Made by a program: the position numbers and the translations under genes. Shown piece after piece: positions 21,452 through 32,404 of a stretch of 64,000 bases of DNA (within the stretch, counting starts at the first letter, position 1; each line of letters begins with the position of its first letter). The DNA comes from Eustoma russellianum (lineage: Eukaryota > Streptophyta > Magnoliopsida > Gentianales > Gentianaceae): the NCBI GenBank assembly GCA_036186865.1, contig AP025049.1, forward strand, positions 28,009,692-28,073,691, written 5' to 3'. The notes below the pieces were generated by a model that ran no database searches, had not been told where the DNA came from, and worked only from the letters and a program-made list of their open reading frames with translations.

Positions 21452-21463
21452 TGGTATCAGAGC
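21452..21463 (+). other. Tekay-1 primer-binding site (initiator Met tRNA)
   Basis: TGGTATCAGAGC starts three bases after the 5' LTR end and is complementary to the initiator methionine tRNA 3' end, as usual for Tekay elements. Confidence 0.9.
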
Positions 21464-21732
21464 CTAGGCTTCAGATCTATCTCGGAAACTTAGGTTCATG
21501 GTCCTTTAGACACCTAAGTTATGATTCTCCCTTAAGTTTGATCCTTAGATATAAGTATTGATTTTTCTTGGTGGTTAAGTATGATATGGGTTGCGTGTGT
21601 GCGAGCGCGTTTATCCTCTAATTTCGTATTAATAGTTGGATTACATACCTCACCCCTTCATACGCGTTCAAGCTTTCAGTAACCCCTTGTATTTACTGAA
21701 TGCTAATGCAATGTTGACCTTTTCAGAGAAAT

Positions 21733-22807
21733 ATGCCTCCAAGAAGAGATAACACAGGCAACTCTGGCAATGGACAGGAGAACCAGCCACCACAAGTTGT
21801 TTTACCCCAGGTGCTCACTGATGCACTGACGGTGATTGCACAAGGGTATGTGCAACAGCATCAGCCTCCGCCTCCACCACCGCCACATTATAACATTAGG
21901 TTCTTTTATGGAGAGATGAGGAAGATGAGGGTGCCGGAGTTCGGTGGATGTACTGATCCGGAGGAGGCTCAGCACTGGTTGGCTGAGGTGGAAAAATGTT
22001 TTAGGCTAGTGCAAGTACCGAATGAGATAAAGGTTGAGGTGGCCACACCCCTTCTAAGTGGCAAGGCTGGCGAATGGTGGGAAGGAATGGTGTTGAGAAT
22101 GACCCCACCAATCTCTTGGACACAGTTTTGTGATGCTTTCCTGAAGTACTACGTACCGGAGACTGCGTTATTGGACAAGATAAGAGCATTTGACAGATTG
22201 GAGCAAGGAAGGATGACGGTGTCGGAGTATGCAGATCATTTTCATGCCTTGGGTAAGTTTTCCCCTGTGATCATGTCTGATAATCGTCTTAAGATGACGA
22301 AGTTCGAGAGGGGTTTGGACTCGAGGATACAGTCGGCGATAGTGAACGCAGGAATGAAAACTTACGAGGACATGTTGGATGCATGTTTTCGGGTTGAGAG
22401 CGATTTCCGCAGAGTAGCGGCAAGACCAGCTAGTGCTGGAGGGTTGGATAGGGGTAAGAGGCCAAGAGATGATGTGCGAGCTGGTGGAAGACCCGGACGT
22501 TGGGTCAAGATTCCGAAGAGAGGGCCAGTTGGAAATTTTCAGAGACCCCCATCCCAGAATCCGCTAATTCAACAGGCTGTAGGAGTTTGTCCACATTGCA
22601 ACAGGAACCACGTTGGAGAGTGTAGGAAAGTGGCTGGAGCATGCTTTCGATGCGGTCAAGTGGGCCATATGATTAGAGACTGTCCGGAGATGAAGAAGAA
22701 TAATCCTGGAGAGGCGGCTCAGCAGCCGAGAGTGAAGCCTCGAGCAAATGCTCGTGTACATCTCATGACGGACACGGATGTGCAGCAGGCTACCGATGTA
22801 GTAGCAG
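21733..22807 (+). CDS. Tekay-1 gag (first apparent exon of gag-pol)
   Basis: Gag forms the virus-like particle and packages RNA. The first Met in the frame follows a 280-base leader. Pro/Gln-rich N-terminus (about 20-55), the retrotransposon gag domain (about 65-235, with EAQHWLAEVEKCF, LSGKAGEWWEGM and YEDMLDACFRVE), a basic Gly/Arg stretch (235-265), a CPHC...H...C finger (286-297) and a classical zinc knuckle, C304, C307, H312, C317. The unspliced frame would add four codons and stop at 22818. A GT-AG intron from 22808 to 22890 would instead join this exon in frame to the protease. Gag and pol lying in one frame is usual for this lineage; the split by an intron is not. Confidence 0.9.
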
Positions 22808-22890
22808 GTATCATTTAAACTAAGTTTGAATTCATATTGAATTAAGTGTTTTCGTGCTTAACTTCTGTGTAAAACTTTATATGGCCTTAG
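22808..22890 (+). other. apparent intron 1 between gag and protease (83 bp)
   Basis: It starts GTATCATTTAAAC and ends TATGGCCTTAG, is A+T-rich and contains stops. Removing it leaves one base of a Gly codon on the left that is completed by GT on the right, restoring the phase exactly: ...VVAG then AVLVNKMPANVLFDSGASH. The canonical ends, in-frame join and length near the plant minimum support an intron, but no second copy of this region is available here. Confidence 0.6.
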
Positions 22891-24411
22891 GTGCGGTTTT
22901 AGTAAATAAGATGCCTGCCAATGTACTTTTCGATAGCGGCGCAAGCCACTCCTTTGTAGCAAAAAGATTCACTAAGCACCTTGGCAGTTTGCCTGAATGG
23001 TTAGAAACTCCGTATCGCATTCAAGCAGCCTGAGATCAGATTATGGTTTCATACCAGCTGTATCGAGATTGTGAATTGGAGTTTGAAGGACAAACATTCT
23101 CCGCTACACTGATCCCTATTCAGATGTATGACTTTGATGTCATATTAGGAATGGACTGGTTGGCCAAGAATCACGCCAATATTGATTGTCGGTTGAAGCA
23201 AGTGACAATCAAGAATGCTAAGATGGAGGAGGTAATATTTCAAGGAGATGCGGAACGAAAGAAAGTTCCCAAGAAGGTATATGTGTCCGTCGCACAAGCA
23301 CGCAAAGCCTTGAAGAAGGGTGCCGAGGGATTCCTAGTGTATGCCATGAATATTACTCAGGAGGTACCATCTATTGAGCAAATTCCGGTGGTCAATGAAT
23401 TCCTTGATGTGTTTCCAGAAGATTTACCAGGAGTACCACCCCCGAGGGAAGTTGAGTTCGAGATCAACTTGATTCCAGGAACAGAACCTATTTCTAAAGC
23501 TCCTTATAGAATGGCTCCGGCAGAATTGAGAGAGTTGAAGGAACAACTGCAGGAGTTATTGGACAAGAAGTTTATCCGCCCTAGTGTATCGCCCTGGGGA
23601 GCGCCTGTTTTGTTTGTAAAGAAGAAGGATGGTAGCATGAGGCTTTGTATCGATTATAGAGAGTTGAATAAAGTTACCATCAAGAATAAGTATCCCCTTC
23701 CACGAATTGAGGATTTGTTTGATCAACTCAAGGGCGCCAAGATTTTCTCTAAAATTGATCTCCGATCAGGGTATCATCAGTTGCGAGTGAAGGCCGAAGA
23801 CATCGCGAAGACAGCCTTCCGCACAAGATATGGCCACTATGAATTTTTAGTGATGCCATTTGGATTGACAAATGCCCCTGCGGCTTTTATGGATCTTATG
23901 AATACCGTCTTTCGAGAACAGTTGGATAAGTTTGTAGTGGTATTCATAGATGATATTCTTGTGTACTCTCCTGACGAGCAAACTCACACTGAGCATTTGA
24001 GAACCGTACTAGGCATTTTGAGGCAGAAACAACTTTATGCAAAGTTTAGCAAGTGTGAGTTTTGGTTAAGAAGTGTGGCTTTCTTGGGTCATGTGATATC
24101 AGAAGAGGGGATTGCTGTTGACCCGAAGAAGGTGGAAGCCATAACTGAATGGCATAGACCTACCAATGTCACCGAAGTGCGAAGTTTCTTGGGTCTAGCA
24201 GGTTATTACAGAAAATTTGTTGAGGGATTCTCGAGAATTGCCGTACCTCTCAGTCGCCTTACTCAAAAGAAGTCCAAGTTTGAGTGGACGGCGGAATGCG
24301 ATCAAAGTTTCACGGAGCTTAAGAAGAGATTAACGACAGCTCCAGTATTGGCTCAACCCTCTGGAACGGATGGATTTGTGATTTATAGTGATGCGTCAAA
24401 GAACGGGTTAG
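22891..24411 (+). CDS. Tekay-1 protease, reverse transcriptase and start of RNase H (second apparent exon; one in-frame stop)
   Basis: The aspartic protease active site VLFDSGASHSF is at about 22926-22955 and VILGMDWL near 23140. RT: LLDKKFIRPS, SPWGAPVLFVKKKDG, LCIDYRELNKVT, then FIDDILVYS at 23944-23970 (the YXDD-type box) and VAFLGHVIS. RNase H begins at VIYSDASKNGLG. A TGA at 23031-23033 interrupts the frame in the protease-RT linker, where the context suggests a Gly codon (GGA to TGA); it is the only lesion I found in the whole gene. The open frame after it starts at 23043. The exon ends one base into a Gly codon at 24411. Confidence 0.9.
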
Positions 24412-24481
24412 GTACGTAAATTATAGTATAAGGTTATGATCTTGTATACCCATTAAGTTTAGACTAATACCTTATTTGTAG
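24412..24481 (+). other. apparent intron 2 between RT and RNase H (70 bp), conserved in T2
   Basis: It begins GTACGTAAATTATAG and ends CCTTATTTGTAG, and contains stop codons. Removing it joins KNGLG to CVLMQ in frame, as in intronless relatives of this lineage. The deleted Tekay copy T2 (minus strand) has a 70 bp sequence at exactly the same codon (38048-38117) with the same splice ends and about 8 base changes. Two independently inserted copies sharing ends, length and phase argue against a sequencing error. Confidence 0.8.
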
Positions 24482-26328
24482 GTTGTGTTTTAATGCAACA
24501 CGAACGAGTCATCGCGTATGCCTCAAGACAGCTAAAGCCTTATGAACAAAACTATCCCACACATGATCTGGAACTTGCCGCGGTTGTGTTCGCCTTGAAG
24601 ATTTGGCGGCATTATTTGTATGGAGAGAAGTGCGCGATATTCACGGATCATAAGAGTCTAAAGTATTTGTTCTCACAGAAGGAATTGAATATGAGGCAGC
24701 GGAGATGGTTGGAATTGCTAAAAGACTATGACCTAACTATTCATTATCACCCGGGAAAGGCTAATAAGGTAGCCGACGCCTTAAGTAGGAAGTCCAGCCA
24801 TGCGCGGCAATCACCATTGGAAAGAGAGATGGAGGAGTTTGGTTTGGATTTGATTGACTCTACAGTGAACGTTTTGACAACATTGACTATCACACCGAGT
24901 TTGATTGATCGGATAAAGGAGGCTCAGAAGGAAGACAAGGCTCTAAGTGAGATAATGGAAAGGGTGAAACATAGTCAAGTTGAAGGATTTCGGACCAAGG
25001 AGGATGGGAGCTTATGGTTTAGGGAAAGATTATGCGTGCCGGATGTTGACGAACTTAGGAAGGAAGTTTTACAGGAAGCTCATAATTCGAGGCTATCAAT
25101 ACATCCCGGTAGCACCAAGATGTATAGAGATCTCAAGCGATACTATTGGTGGTCTGGGATGAAAAGACATATTGCGGAATTCATAGAGAGGTGTTTGGTG
25201 TGTCAACAAGTCAAAGCAGAACACCAACGACCCGGTGGATTGTTGATGCCAATGGAAATCCCGGAATGGAAATGGGAACATGTCACAATGGATTTTGTAG
25301 CGGGTTTACCAAAGACAAGAAGTGGATGTGACATGATTTGGGTCATCGTGGATCGTTTAACAAAGTCTGCCCATTTCCTACCCGTTTCAAGTAAAGCACC
25401 TCTTGACAAGTTAGTGAGTTTATATATGGACAGTATTGTTAGTTTGCATGGAGTCCCGGTAAGTATAGTGTCCGACCGAGATGCACGGTTCACTTCTAAG
25501 TTTTGGACAGCATTCCAAGAAGCCATGGGTACAGAGTTAAGGTTGAGTACGGCGTATCATCCCCAAACCGATGGACAGTCCGAGCGGACTATTCAAACCT
25601 TGGAAGATATGCTAAGGGCTTGCGTGTTGGATTTCAAAGGGAGTTGGGACGGAATGGTGAAACTGATAGAGTTTTCTTATAACAATAGTTACCACAGTGC
25701 AATTGACATGGCTCCTTTTGAAGCGTTGTACGGAAGGAAATGTAGGTCCCCGGTTTATTGGGACGAAGTGGGCATGAGGACCATCACAGGACCTGAGCTA
25801 TTGGAGAAAACGCTAGATAAGGTGAAAATCATCCGGGAAAGACTCAAGACGGCTCAGGATCGCAGTAAGAGTTGGGCAGATTCCAAACGACGACAATTGG
25901 GTTTTGACGTGGGTGAAAAAGTTTATTTGAAGGTATCACCTACCAAGGGTGTCATGCGGTTCGGAGTAAAAAGCAAGCTAAGCCCTCGCTTTATTGGTCC
26001 TTATGAAGTACTTGAGAAAGTGGGAGCCTTGGCTTATAGGTTGGCATTGTCTCCAGTGTTGGCGCAAGTTCACGATGTATTCCACGTGTCACAATTAAGA
26101 AAGTACGTGGCGGATCCAAGTCATGTACTTGAAGCTCAACCTTTGGAACTCAAGGACGATGTTACATATGAGGAGGTACCCGTGAAAATTGTCGACCGAA
26201 AGGATCAAGTGTTGAGGAAGCGAGTGATCCCTTATGTAAAGGTCCAGTGGAGCAATCACATGGAACGTGAAGCAACTTGGGAGCTCGAAGAACAAATGCG
26301 GGAGAAGTATCCTCAGCTCTTTGACTAA
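24482..26328 (+). CDS. Tekay-1 RNase H, integrase and chromodomain (third apparent exon)
   Basis: RNase H continues from CVLMQ through TDHKSLKYLF and ends near ADALSRK (about 24790). The integrase zinc finger is H2C2 (HNSRLSIHPG ... CLVCQQVK, about 25080-25215). The DDE core is at TMDFVAGLPK, VSDRDARFTS and TAYHPQTDGQSERT (25285-25590). A GPYEVLEKVG module and a C-terminal chromodomain (about 26160-26320; YEEVPVKIVDRK, VKVQWSNH, ATWELEEQM) follow. The chromodomain of chromoviruses is thought to steer insertion to marked chromatin. The frame is intact to the TAA at 26326-26328. The first Met of the unspliced open frame is at 24493, but translation would enter from exon 2. Confidence 0.93.
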
Positions 26329-26360
26329 GGTACGTAAGTTTCGAGGACGAAACTTTTTGT

Positions 26361-26373
26361 AAGGGGGGTGGAA
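26361..26373 (+). other. Tekay-1 polypurine tract
   Basis: AAGGGGGGTGGAA abuts the 3' LTR. The equivalent in T3 is GTAAGGGGGGTCGAA on the minus strand (57233-57247). Confidence 0.9.
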
Positions 26374-29156
26374 TGTTACACCCCGTGACTTTTAAGCACG
26401 ATTTTCAAATACTTAGAGGTCAACCTTAAATACAACTTAATTAATTTTGTAGGTTATGAGACTTAGTCACCTAAAACATAGAAGAATAAGAAAGAAGGGT
26501 TCAAAATAGAATTAAAGGTAATTAATAGAAATTACCTAAAAGGTCCCTACTAGGAGATAGGGGGAGTTATAGAAATTTAGTATAACTCCCCATCTCAGCA
26601 TAAGGGGACGTTTTCCACACCAAAGAGGAGAGGGAAAACCGCAGGAAAAAGAGAGAGAAGAGAAAAGGAAAGGAAGAAGAAGAAGAGAAGAAGAAAAGGA
26701 AGGAAAAGGCCATTCTAGGTTCAATTCTTATCAAGGTTCTGCAGTAAATCCATAAGGTTAACTAGAAACCAAGGCAAGTAATCTTTCTATACGCTTTACG
26801 CAAATTTTGATACTTTAGGCCCTATGTTCTTACAAAGAGAAAACATGAATCACACATTAGTATTCTTGTCTTGTCTATCTTAAATGCTTTGTTATACGTA
26901 AGTCTTGTTGCTAATTGTGTAAAGTCTTGTTCTTTGGGCCATATTTATGAAAATAGTTGTGTGGTGCTTCGTTGTTGTCAAGCATGCCCATAAAAGTGTA
27001 TATTTTGACGTGCTTATTGTCTTGCGCTACTCTTATGTTGATTGTCTACACTTAGAAGTTGAGAGTAAGTGCAGGAAATTGAGAGATGAGTGATGACATT
27101 GCTGTAGTCTTGTTTGTTGGGAAAGTTGATGAGATCTTTTGAAGGTTGTGAATGATTGAAGGCTAGAGTGGATATTGTTAGGCATGGCTAGGCATCAATT
27201 CATGTTTAGATGTGTGTTAAGTAAGATGAATCTAGATGTTAAGATAGATCTTTAAGTGTTGAAAATGAAAGGGTTGAAGAAGGAGGGTGTTGGAGAGGAA
27301 GTTACTGCAGAAAAACTGCAGTTTGGCATCGTCAGAACACTTCGAACGCCTACATTAGGCGCTCTATGTCACATTAGGCGCCGAATGTAGCGTTCAATGT
27401 GTCCTGAAGCTTTCCCGTACAGAAAAACTGCAATTTAGAACCGTCAGAACACTTCGAACGCCTACATTAGGCGCTCTATGTCACATTAGGCGCCTAATGT
27501 AGCGTTCAATGTGTCCTGAATCATCCCCGAACACTTCGAACACCTACATGAAGCGCTCTATGTCACATTAGGCGCTTCATGTAGGCGTTCAATGTCTACG
27601 GAACATCCCCGAACACTTCGAACGCCTAGTATAGGCGCTCTAAGTCACTGTAGGCGCTTCATGTAGCGTTCCAACTATACTGGAAGTCTCTTTGACCCTT
27701 TAGGTGCCCTATGTACGTGTTGTAACCTTATACACTTCTTTTGAGCATAAAATGCAAAGGTGTTTGAGTTGTAATTGAGGTGTATATGGTAAGTTTGATC
27801 AAGTTAGAATAAGATTGAATCTTGAGTGAATTCGTAAGAAGAATGGACTTGGAAAGATACGACCACGGAGTGTTTAAGGTGCAAGACTGTATACTTGATA
27901 AGTACGATATATGAATGTGTGTGATACATGTTTGATATGAAGTTACATGTGCAACCTGCATCATGACATGAGCACTTGCATTTGATTTGTGATTTGCTTT
28001 GCAAAAGAACATGTGGTTACAAGAAAGGTTTAAAGTTTTCGAAAGACAAAATGGCTGCTGGTTGATCGCAGGGTATAAAAGTCACGTCTGCGAAAGCAGG
28101 GTATAAAAGCGTGATCTGTGAATCAACAGCAGGGTATAAAGTATTTTATGGGGCCGTGGACCTATCAGCACGGAAAACAAAGTTATTTTATGGGGCCGTG
28201 GACCTTTCAGCACGGATATATGATATATGTAATGGGGCCGTGGACCTTTCAGCACGGATATATGATATATGTAATGGGGCCGTGGACCTTTCAGCACGGG
28301 GTATAAAGTTATATGTTATGGGGCCGTGGACCTTTCAGCACGGGGTATAAAGTTATGTCTGCTGTGGACTGATCACCCACAGGGTATAAAGTTCTGCTAC
28401 GCGAAGAATATGATATGTAAAGTGATGAAATGTTTTGTGAAATGACATGCAGACATGTTTATGAAAGAAGACATATGCATGGGTGTTGTGTGTGATTTTA
28501 AAGAAGTACATGCATCATGATACACGAAGCATAAGACATGACATGCAAGAAACGTGGTTAGTCTATGATTTGCTTATGTGATACGTTGTTTAAATACATG
28601 TTGGTTCCCGTATCGGTGTACATATATGTACTTTATCGGTTTTGAGGAATTCTTATTAAGATGCTATTTGCTAACCCGAGCACCTTATTTTTGAGCAATG
28701 TTTTATACACTGGTGACTCGACGTGTGTGATTCCGTAAGGTGTATAGACGGGTTACTTGCTGGCGATAATTTCGCTAAGAACAGTTACTCTATTCCTTTT
28801 TCAGGTGAGCCTGAATATGAGTTGATATTCATCCAGGACGATGGCGAGTGAGCTCAATGGGATGACGGACAGGGGAATAGATAGATGCTGGACTTCTTTC
28901 TTTAAGTTTGGAAACTCGTTGTTATTATGTTGATCTAGAACTTATGTTGGTTAGATGAACAAACACCTTTTATTTCCGCTACAGTTTCTGGTTGTATGAT
29001 TTACGATGAAGGTTTGAATTTTATGACGTTTCCGCTGGTTCTTTTATCTTACATTATGAAGGATGTACGTTTGATCTGCTTGACGCTTCGTAGTTCTCCT
29101 AGTAGGCTACGGCGGGTGCACTGGTTCCGATGACGGTATCGGGCCGGGACGCTACA
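26374..29156 (+). repeat. Tekay-1 3' LTR
   Basis: 2783 bp. It carries the palindrome array (27335-27682) and the 42 bp repeat array (28148-28343). The terminus reads GGGACGCTACA against GGGGCGCTACA in the 5' LTR. Confidence 0.95.
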
Positions 29157-29989
29157 CCTTCACTCCATCTGATAGATAATAACAACCATTCAGCATCATC
29201 CGTGTAATAAATATCATAAAATCATCATGGTACAACATACATGCATAAACATCACATGATTTTCATATATCAATGAAAAACAACGTACTGTCCGAACACT
29301 AAACTCACTCTCAAACATCGGATTCATAACCAGAACAACAATTGAATACATGGAACCTGTGAAAATTGAAATTAATTTGCAAAAAAAAAGAGAAAAAAAG
29401 AAGTGAATTGGCATTTTCATGTCATATCCCAGTAAAACCGTAAAAGAGAAACAAAGGAGGGCAAAAAAGAAAAAAAAACATGGAGAACCAGCTGAGGATG
29501 GTAACATAAACATAAGAGGAAAAATACCATGAGCCACCAAACTATTTCCATAGAAATACTTTGGTCACTAATCTTGTCTTCGTAACATTTCAATTAGTCT
29601 ACTTTGAAAAATGTTAACATTTTGGCCACTTCAACTAACATTTCAATTAGTCTACTTTCAAAAATGTTAACATTTTTGCCACTTCAATTTCCAATGACGA
29701 CATCGTGGGAATAGAAGAATAATTTAGCTTTTCTAGTGTATCATCTCTACCCTATCTTCTCCATTTTCCTCTACCACTTCTCTACCCTACCATTACCGGT
29801 GTCCCTCCTCTTGCCTCCAATCCCTGCCATTACCAGTGGCCCTCCTCTTGCCTCCAATCCTCCGGGCCCACCTCAAGGCCAGATTTAGAGAGAAAAGGAC
29901 AAGATATGTTCTCGAGTATCAGGATTAATACTAATTGTAGTAGCATGATGTTTGAAATAGATCAAGTTAGACAAAATTGAATTCTGTAA
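29157..29989. other. intergenic DNA after Tekay-1, with a 53 bp tandem duplication
   Basis: This continues the sequence cut by Tekay-1 at 18671. It includes 29584-29636 repeated at 29637-29689 (AACATTTCAATTAGTCTACTTT unit, two near-identical copies). The 29570-29860 block resembles 62640-62900 in inverse orientation (AACATTTTGGCCA and CCATTACCG words), so it belongs to a dispersed repeat. The ORF at 29214-29540 (minus) has no recognised motif. Confidence 0.5.
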
Positions 29990-31190
29990 AGTGTTTGCTA
30001 GTGAAATAAAGCGATGGCTGACCTGCCGAGCTCAGGACTGGTCGGATTGGTCTGCAAGGTCAAGACAGTCCAAGCAGCGCAATTGAGTTTGTGTTATGGA
30101 CAATCAATAGACTTGCCAACCTCAGCACAGTAGCACTTCAGAACAGTAGTTTTGTGCTATCAGCTGTCCATCCGAGCTAAGCACAGCAACGTTGTAGAAC
30201 AACAGATGCTCTAACAGCCAAACAGCCAAGCTCAGTACAGCAGAGCTCAGCTCGGCAACAACTCAGCACGACAGTGCTTGCTTAACGTAACTCAGAAGTT
30301 CAGCCGAGGAGAAAATCCGAGGTAAGTCTAGGACTCTATCCTTAACACGTATTGCTCTGGTATACTGTGTCTAACCAGAAGAAGGAATCGTCTTCCTGGA
30401 ACAACGGAATCAGTTCAGACGAGCGGCGCTGCAGCGTATGAACTCTATGAACATGTAAAGTGTCTCTGACTCCTCGGATGACTTGAAATGCAAAGAGAAT
30501 GTTTTAAGTGGATGCAGGAGAAGAAGGTATTGCAGAGAGATTGTATAGAGATAAGAATAAACTCGATTTCTGGATGATTTTTCTGATGACCATAGATGTC
30601 AGCTCGACTTACTATTTATAGGGAAAATTGAGATCAGTTTGTTATAGTCAGTTCAACCACGACCGTAGGATCAGATACCTGCTTCCTGAACCCTCGGATC
30701 AGATAACAGCATCAGGTCTGGCCACAACTGTTTGGATCAAATAACTGTTCAATCTGAGCTTTCATATCTTAACAGCTCTAGGTCAGCTCAACAAAGTTAG
30801 ACTTGACCGTTTTTTCAAATCTCAATCTTAACCAATCCCAACAACGCGGAGAACTTTAAATTTAAACAAACTTTCTTCCCAGCTGATAGGATTTGACCCG
30901 CTGCCTGCAGGATCAGGCCTGCAGCCAGCATGCTGGCCCGCTGCTTGCGCACGAGCCCATCTGGCCTGCAGCTCACAACTTCGAGCTGTTCTGCTGAGCT
31001 GAGCTGATTTTCTCCTATTTTATCACTACTTTGAGCATTAATTTCTCATTCACCTAATATCATAATTGAGTGATTCAAAAGCCTAAAATTATTTACTCAT
31101 TATGTCGATAATTAAAGACTCATTAGTTTCCACTTATCATTAATAAGATCTAATCATAATTAAGTTCGAAGTACGCTGCTAACCACGGTT
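29990..31190 (-). repeat. unclassified LTR-like repeat, copy B
   Basis: It has the same block order as copy A: degenerate AGCTCAGCACAG units (30100-30300), a CTCTATCCTTAACACGTATTGCT block (30340), a minus-strand TATAAATA box (plus 30613-30620), a G+C-rich block (30890-31010) and the ATTGAGTGATTCAAAAGCC block (31055). It is diverged throughout, with no ORF of note. Confidence 0.5.
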
Positions 31191-31394
31191 TGTAACTTGG
31201 CCCATTTTTTCCAATTTTTTCCAATGATCTCACACATGAATGGAAATTAATGCAGATGCATATGTTGACTCTATCGAGAAGCCAAACAAGAAAATATTGC
31301 ATCAGAAGAGGTAGCTTCTGGCTTTGAGCCTTTCTTAGTGATATACTATCGGATCCACTCGACTAATTAGTGACTTGATGTCTTGAACTAGTTG

Positions 31395-31560
31395 GCCTTT
31401 ATTGTGAACCTAGATAACAGCACTCACACAACATTTCCTTTAACACCTTTTTGGTTCACATGACCGTGTCTGTTTTGGCTATGAATCGCTTGATTTCAAA
31501 AAGTGTGTTATAGAATTCTTCCCTCACAGAATTCTCATATAAGCTGTCCCACTCCACACT
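31395..31560. repeat. dispersed repeat unit, related to 32262-32404
   Basis: GGCCTTTATTGTGAACC, CACACAACATTTCCTTTAACACC, TTTTTGGTTCACATGACC and AGAATTCTCATATAAGC recur, diverged, at 32262-32404. The second copy stops just where Tat protease sequence begins. Identity unknown. Confidence 0.6.
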
Positions 31561-31761
31561 TACATAGGTGTTTCCTATAAAGAATATTCTGCCATAATCC
31601 ACTTGATGTATCAATATATATGAAACATTAAAAGCCTCAGTTTACCGTAACTTTTTTTTGTAGGCAGCACTTCTATTTAACAGAATGAGTAAGTGCTTAC
31701 TAAAACTTCATAACTTAGTTGTCCCATTGAACCAAGATTCTGGGATCTCCAGTCAACAAGG

Positions 31762-32249
31762 TGTTGAGAAATCGGGGTTTGAGTGATTTGAAAATGCATG
31801 ATTTAAATGTTACGTATTTATAAAAATGCATGAAATAAGTGTTACTTGATATATACACGTAATGAAAATGTTGTGTATATTTATATATAATGTTACTGTA
31901 CTTACGTGCCATGAAGCGTTAAAGCTTACATCGTATGGCAAACATTTGTTGTCTTTATACTATTTTCAGGTGCCATGATTAATGAACTAACTAGTTCATT
32001 AAATGAAGATATATTTGGAGAAAGCTATATGGCAACAAACTTGAAATGGAAAGTCTCCTCATCTCCACACCTTAATATACATGCCACATACACATATCAT
32101 ATATCCATATTTTTTATACAACAAACTATATACTTATGTTCCGACGTTCCACCGACACGTCATATATATTATACACGGATGTCAACGTCTCACCACTATA
32201 TACACCTCATATTTATGAGTATATATAGGTCTTATATCATATATTACAA
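31762..32249 (+). repeat. detached U3 head of the SIRE-B 5' LTR (plus orientation)
   Basis: It begins TGTTGAGAAATCGGGG, an LTR start, and matches the reverse complement of the U3 end of the SIRE-B 3' LTR (about 38865-39355) at roughly 95 percent by eye. It breaks off at 32249 at the word TTGTAAT (reverse strand). The remainder of such an LTR, lacking precisely this head, is at 52000-54135 in the opposite orientation, ending at GCACTAT; only AAC is missing between the two. I read it as one LTR split by an inversion. Confidence 0.8.
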
Positions 32250-32404
32250 TATCAGCCTTTACTATGAACCTAGACAATGATACCACACAACATTTCCTTT
32301 AACACCCCTTTTGGTTCTCATGGCTGTGTTCATTATGGCCATGAACAACCCTAGTTTCAGAAAGTGTTTTTAGAGAATTCTTGCCTATCAGAATTCTCAT
32401 AGAA

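Larger units (their letters stand above)
18672..29156 (+). mobile_element. Tekay-1: complete, young Tekay-type chromovirus (Ty3-gypsy) with TSD CCTTC
   Basis: LTRs at 18672-21449 (2778 bp) and 26374-29156 (2783 bp) start TGTTACACCCCGTG and end GCGCTACA. The 5 bp target duplication CCTTC (18667-18671, 29157-29161) is perfect. By eye the LTRs differ at about 20 positions plus one 5 bp insertion (TTGTC-type, near 26870), about 0.7 percent. With a commonly used plant rate of 1.3e-8 per site per year this is roughly 0.3 million years. The internal region has an initiator-Met tRNA primer site, one gag-pol gene (gag, PR, RT, RH, INT, chromodomain) and a purine tract. The gene carries one in-frame stop and two apparent introns. 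Confidence 0.95.
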
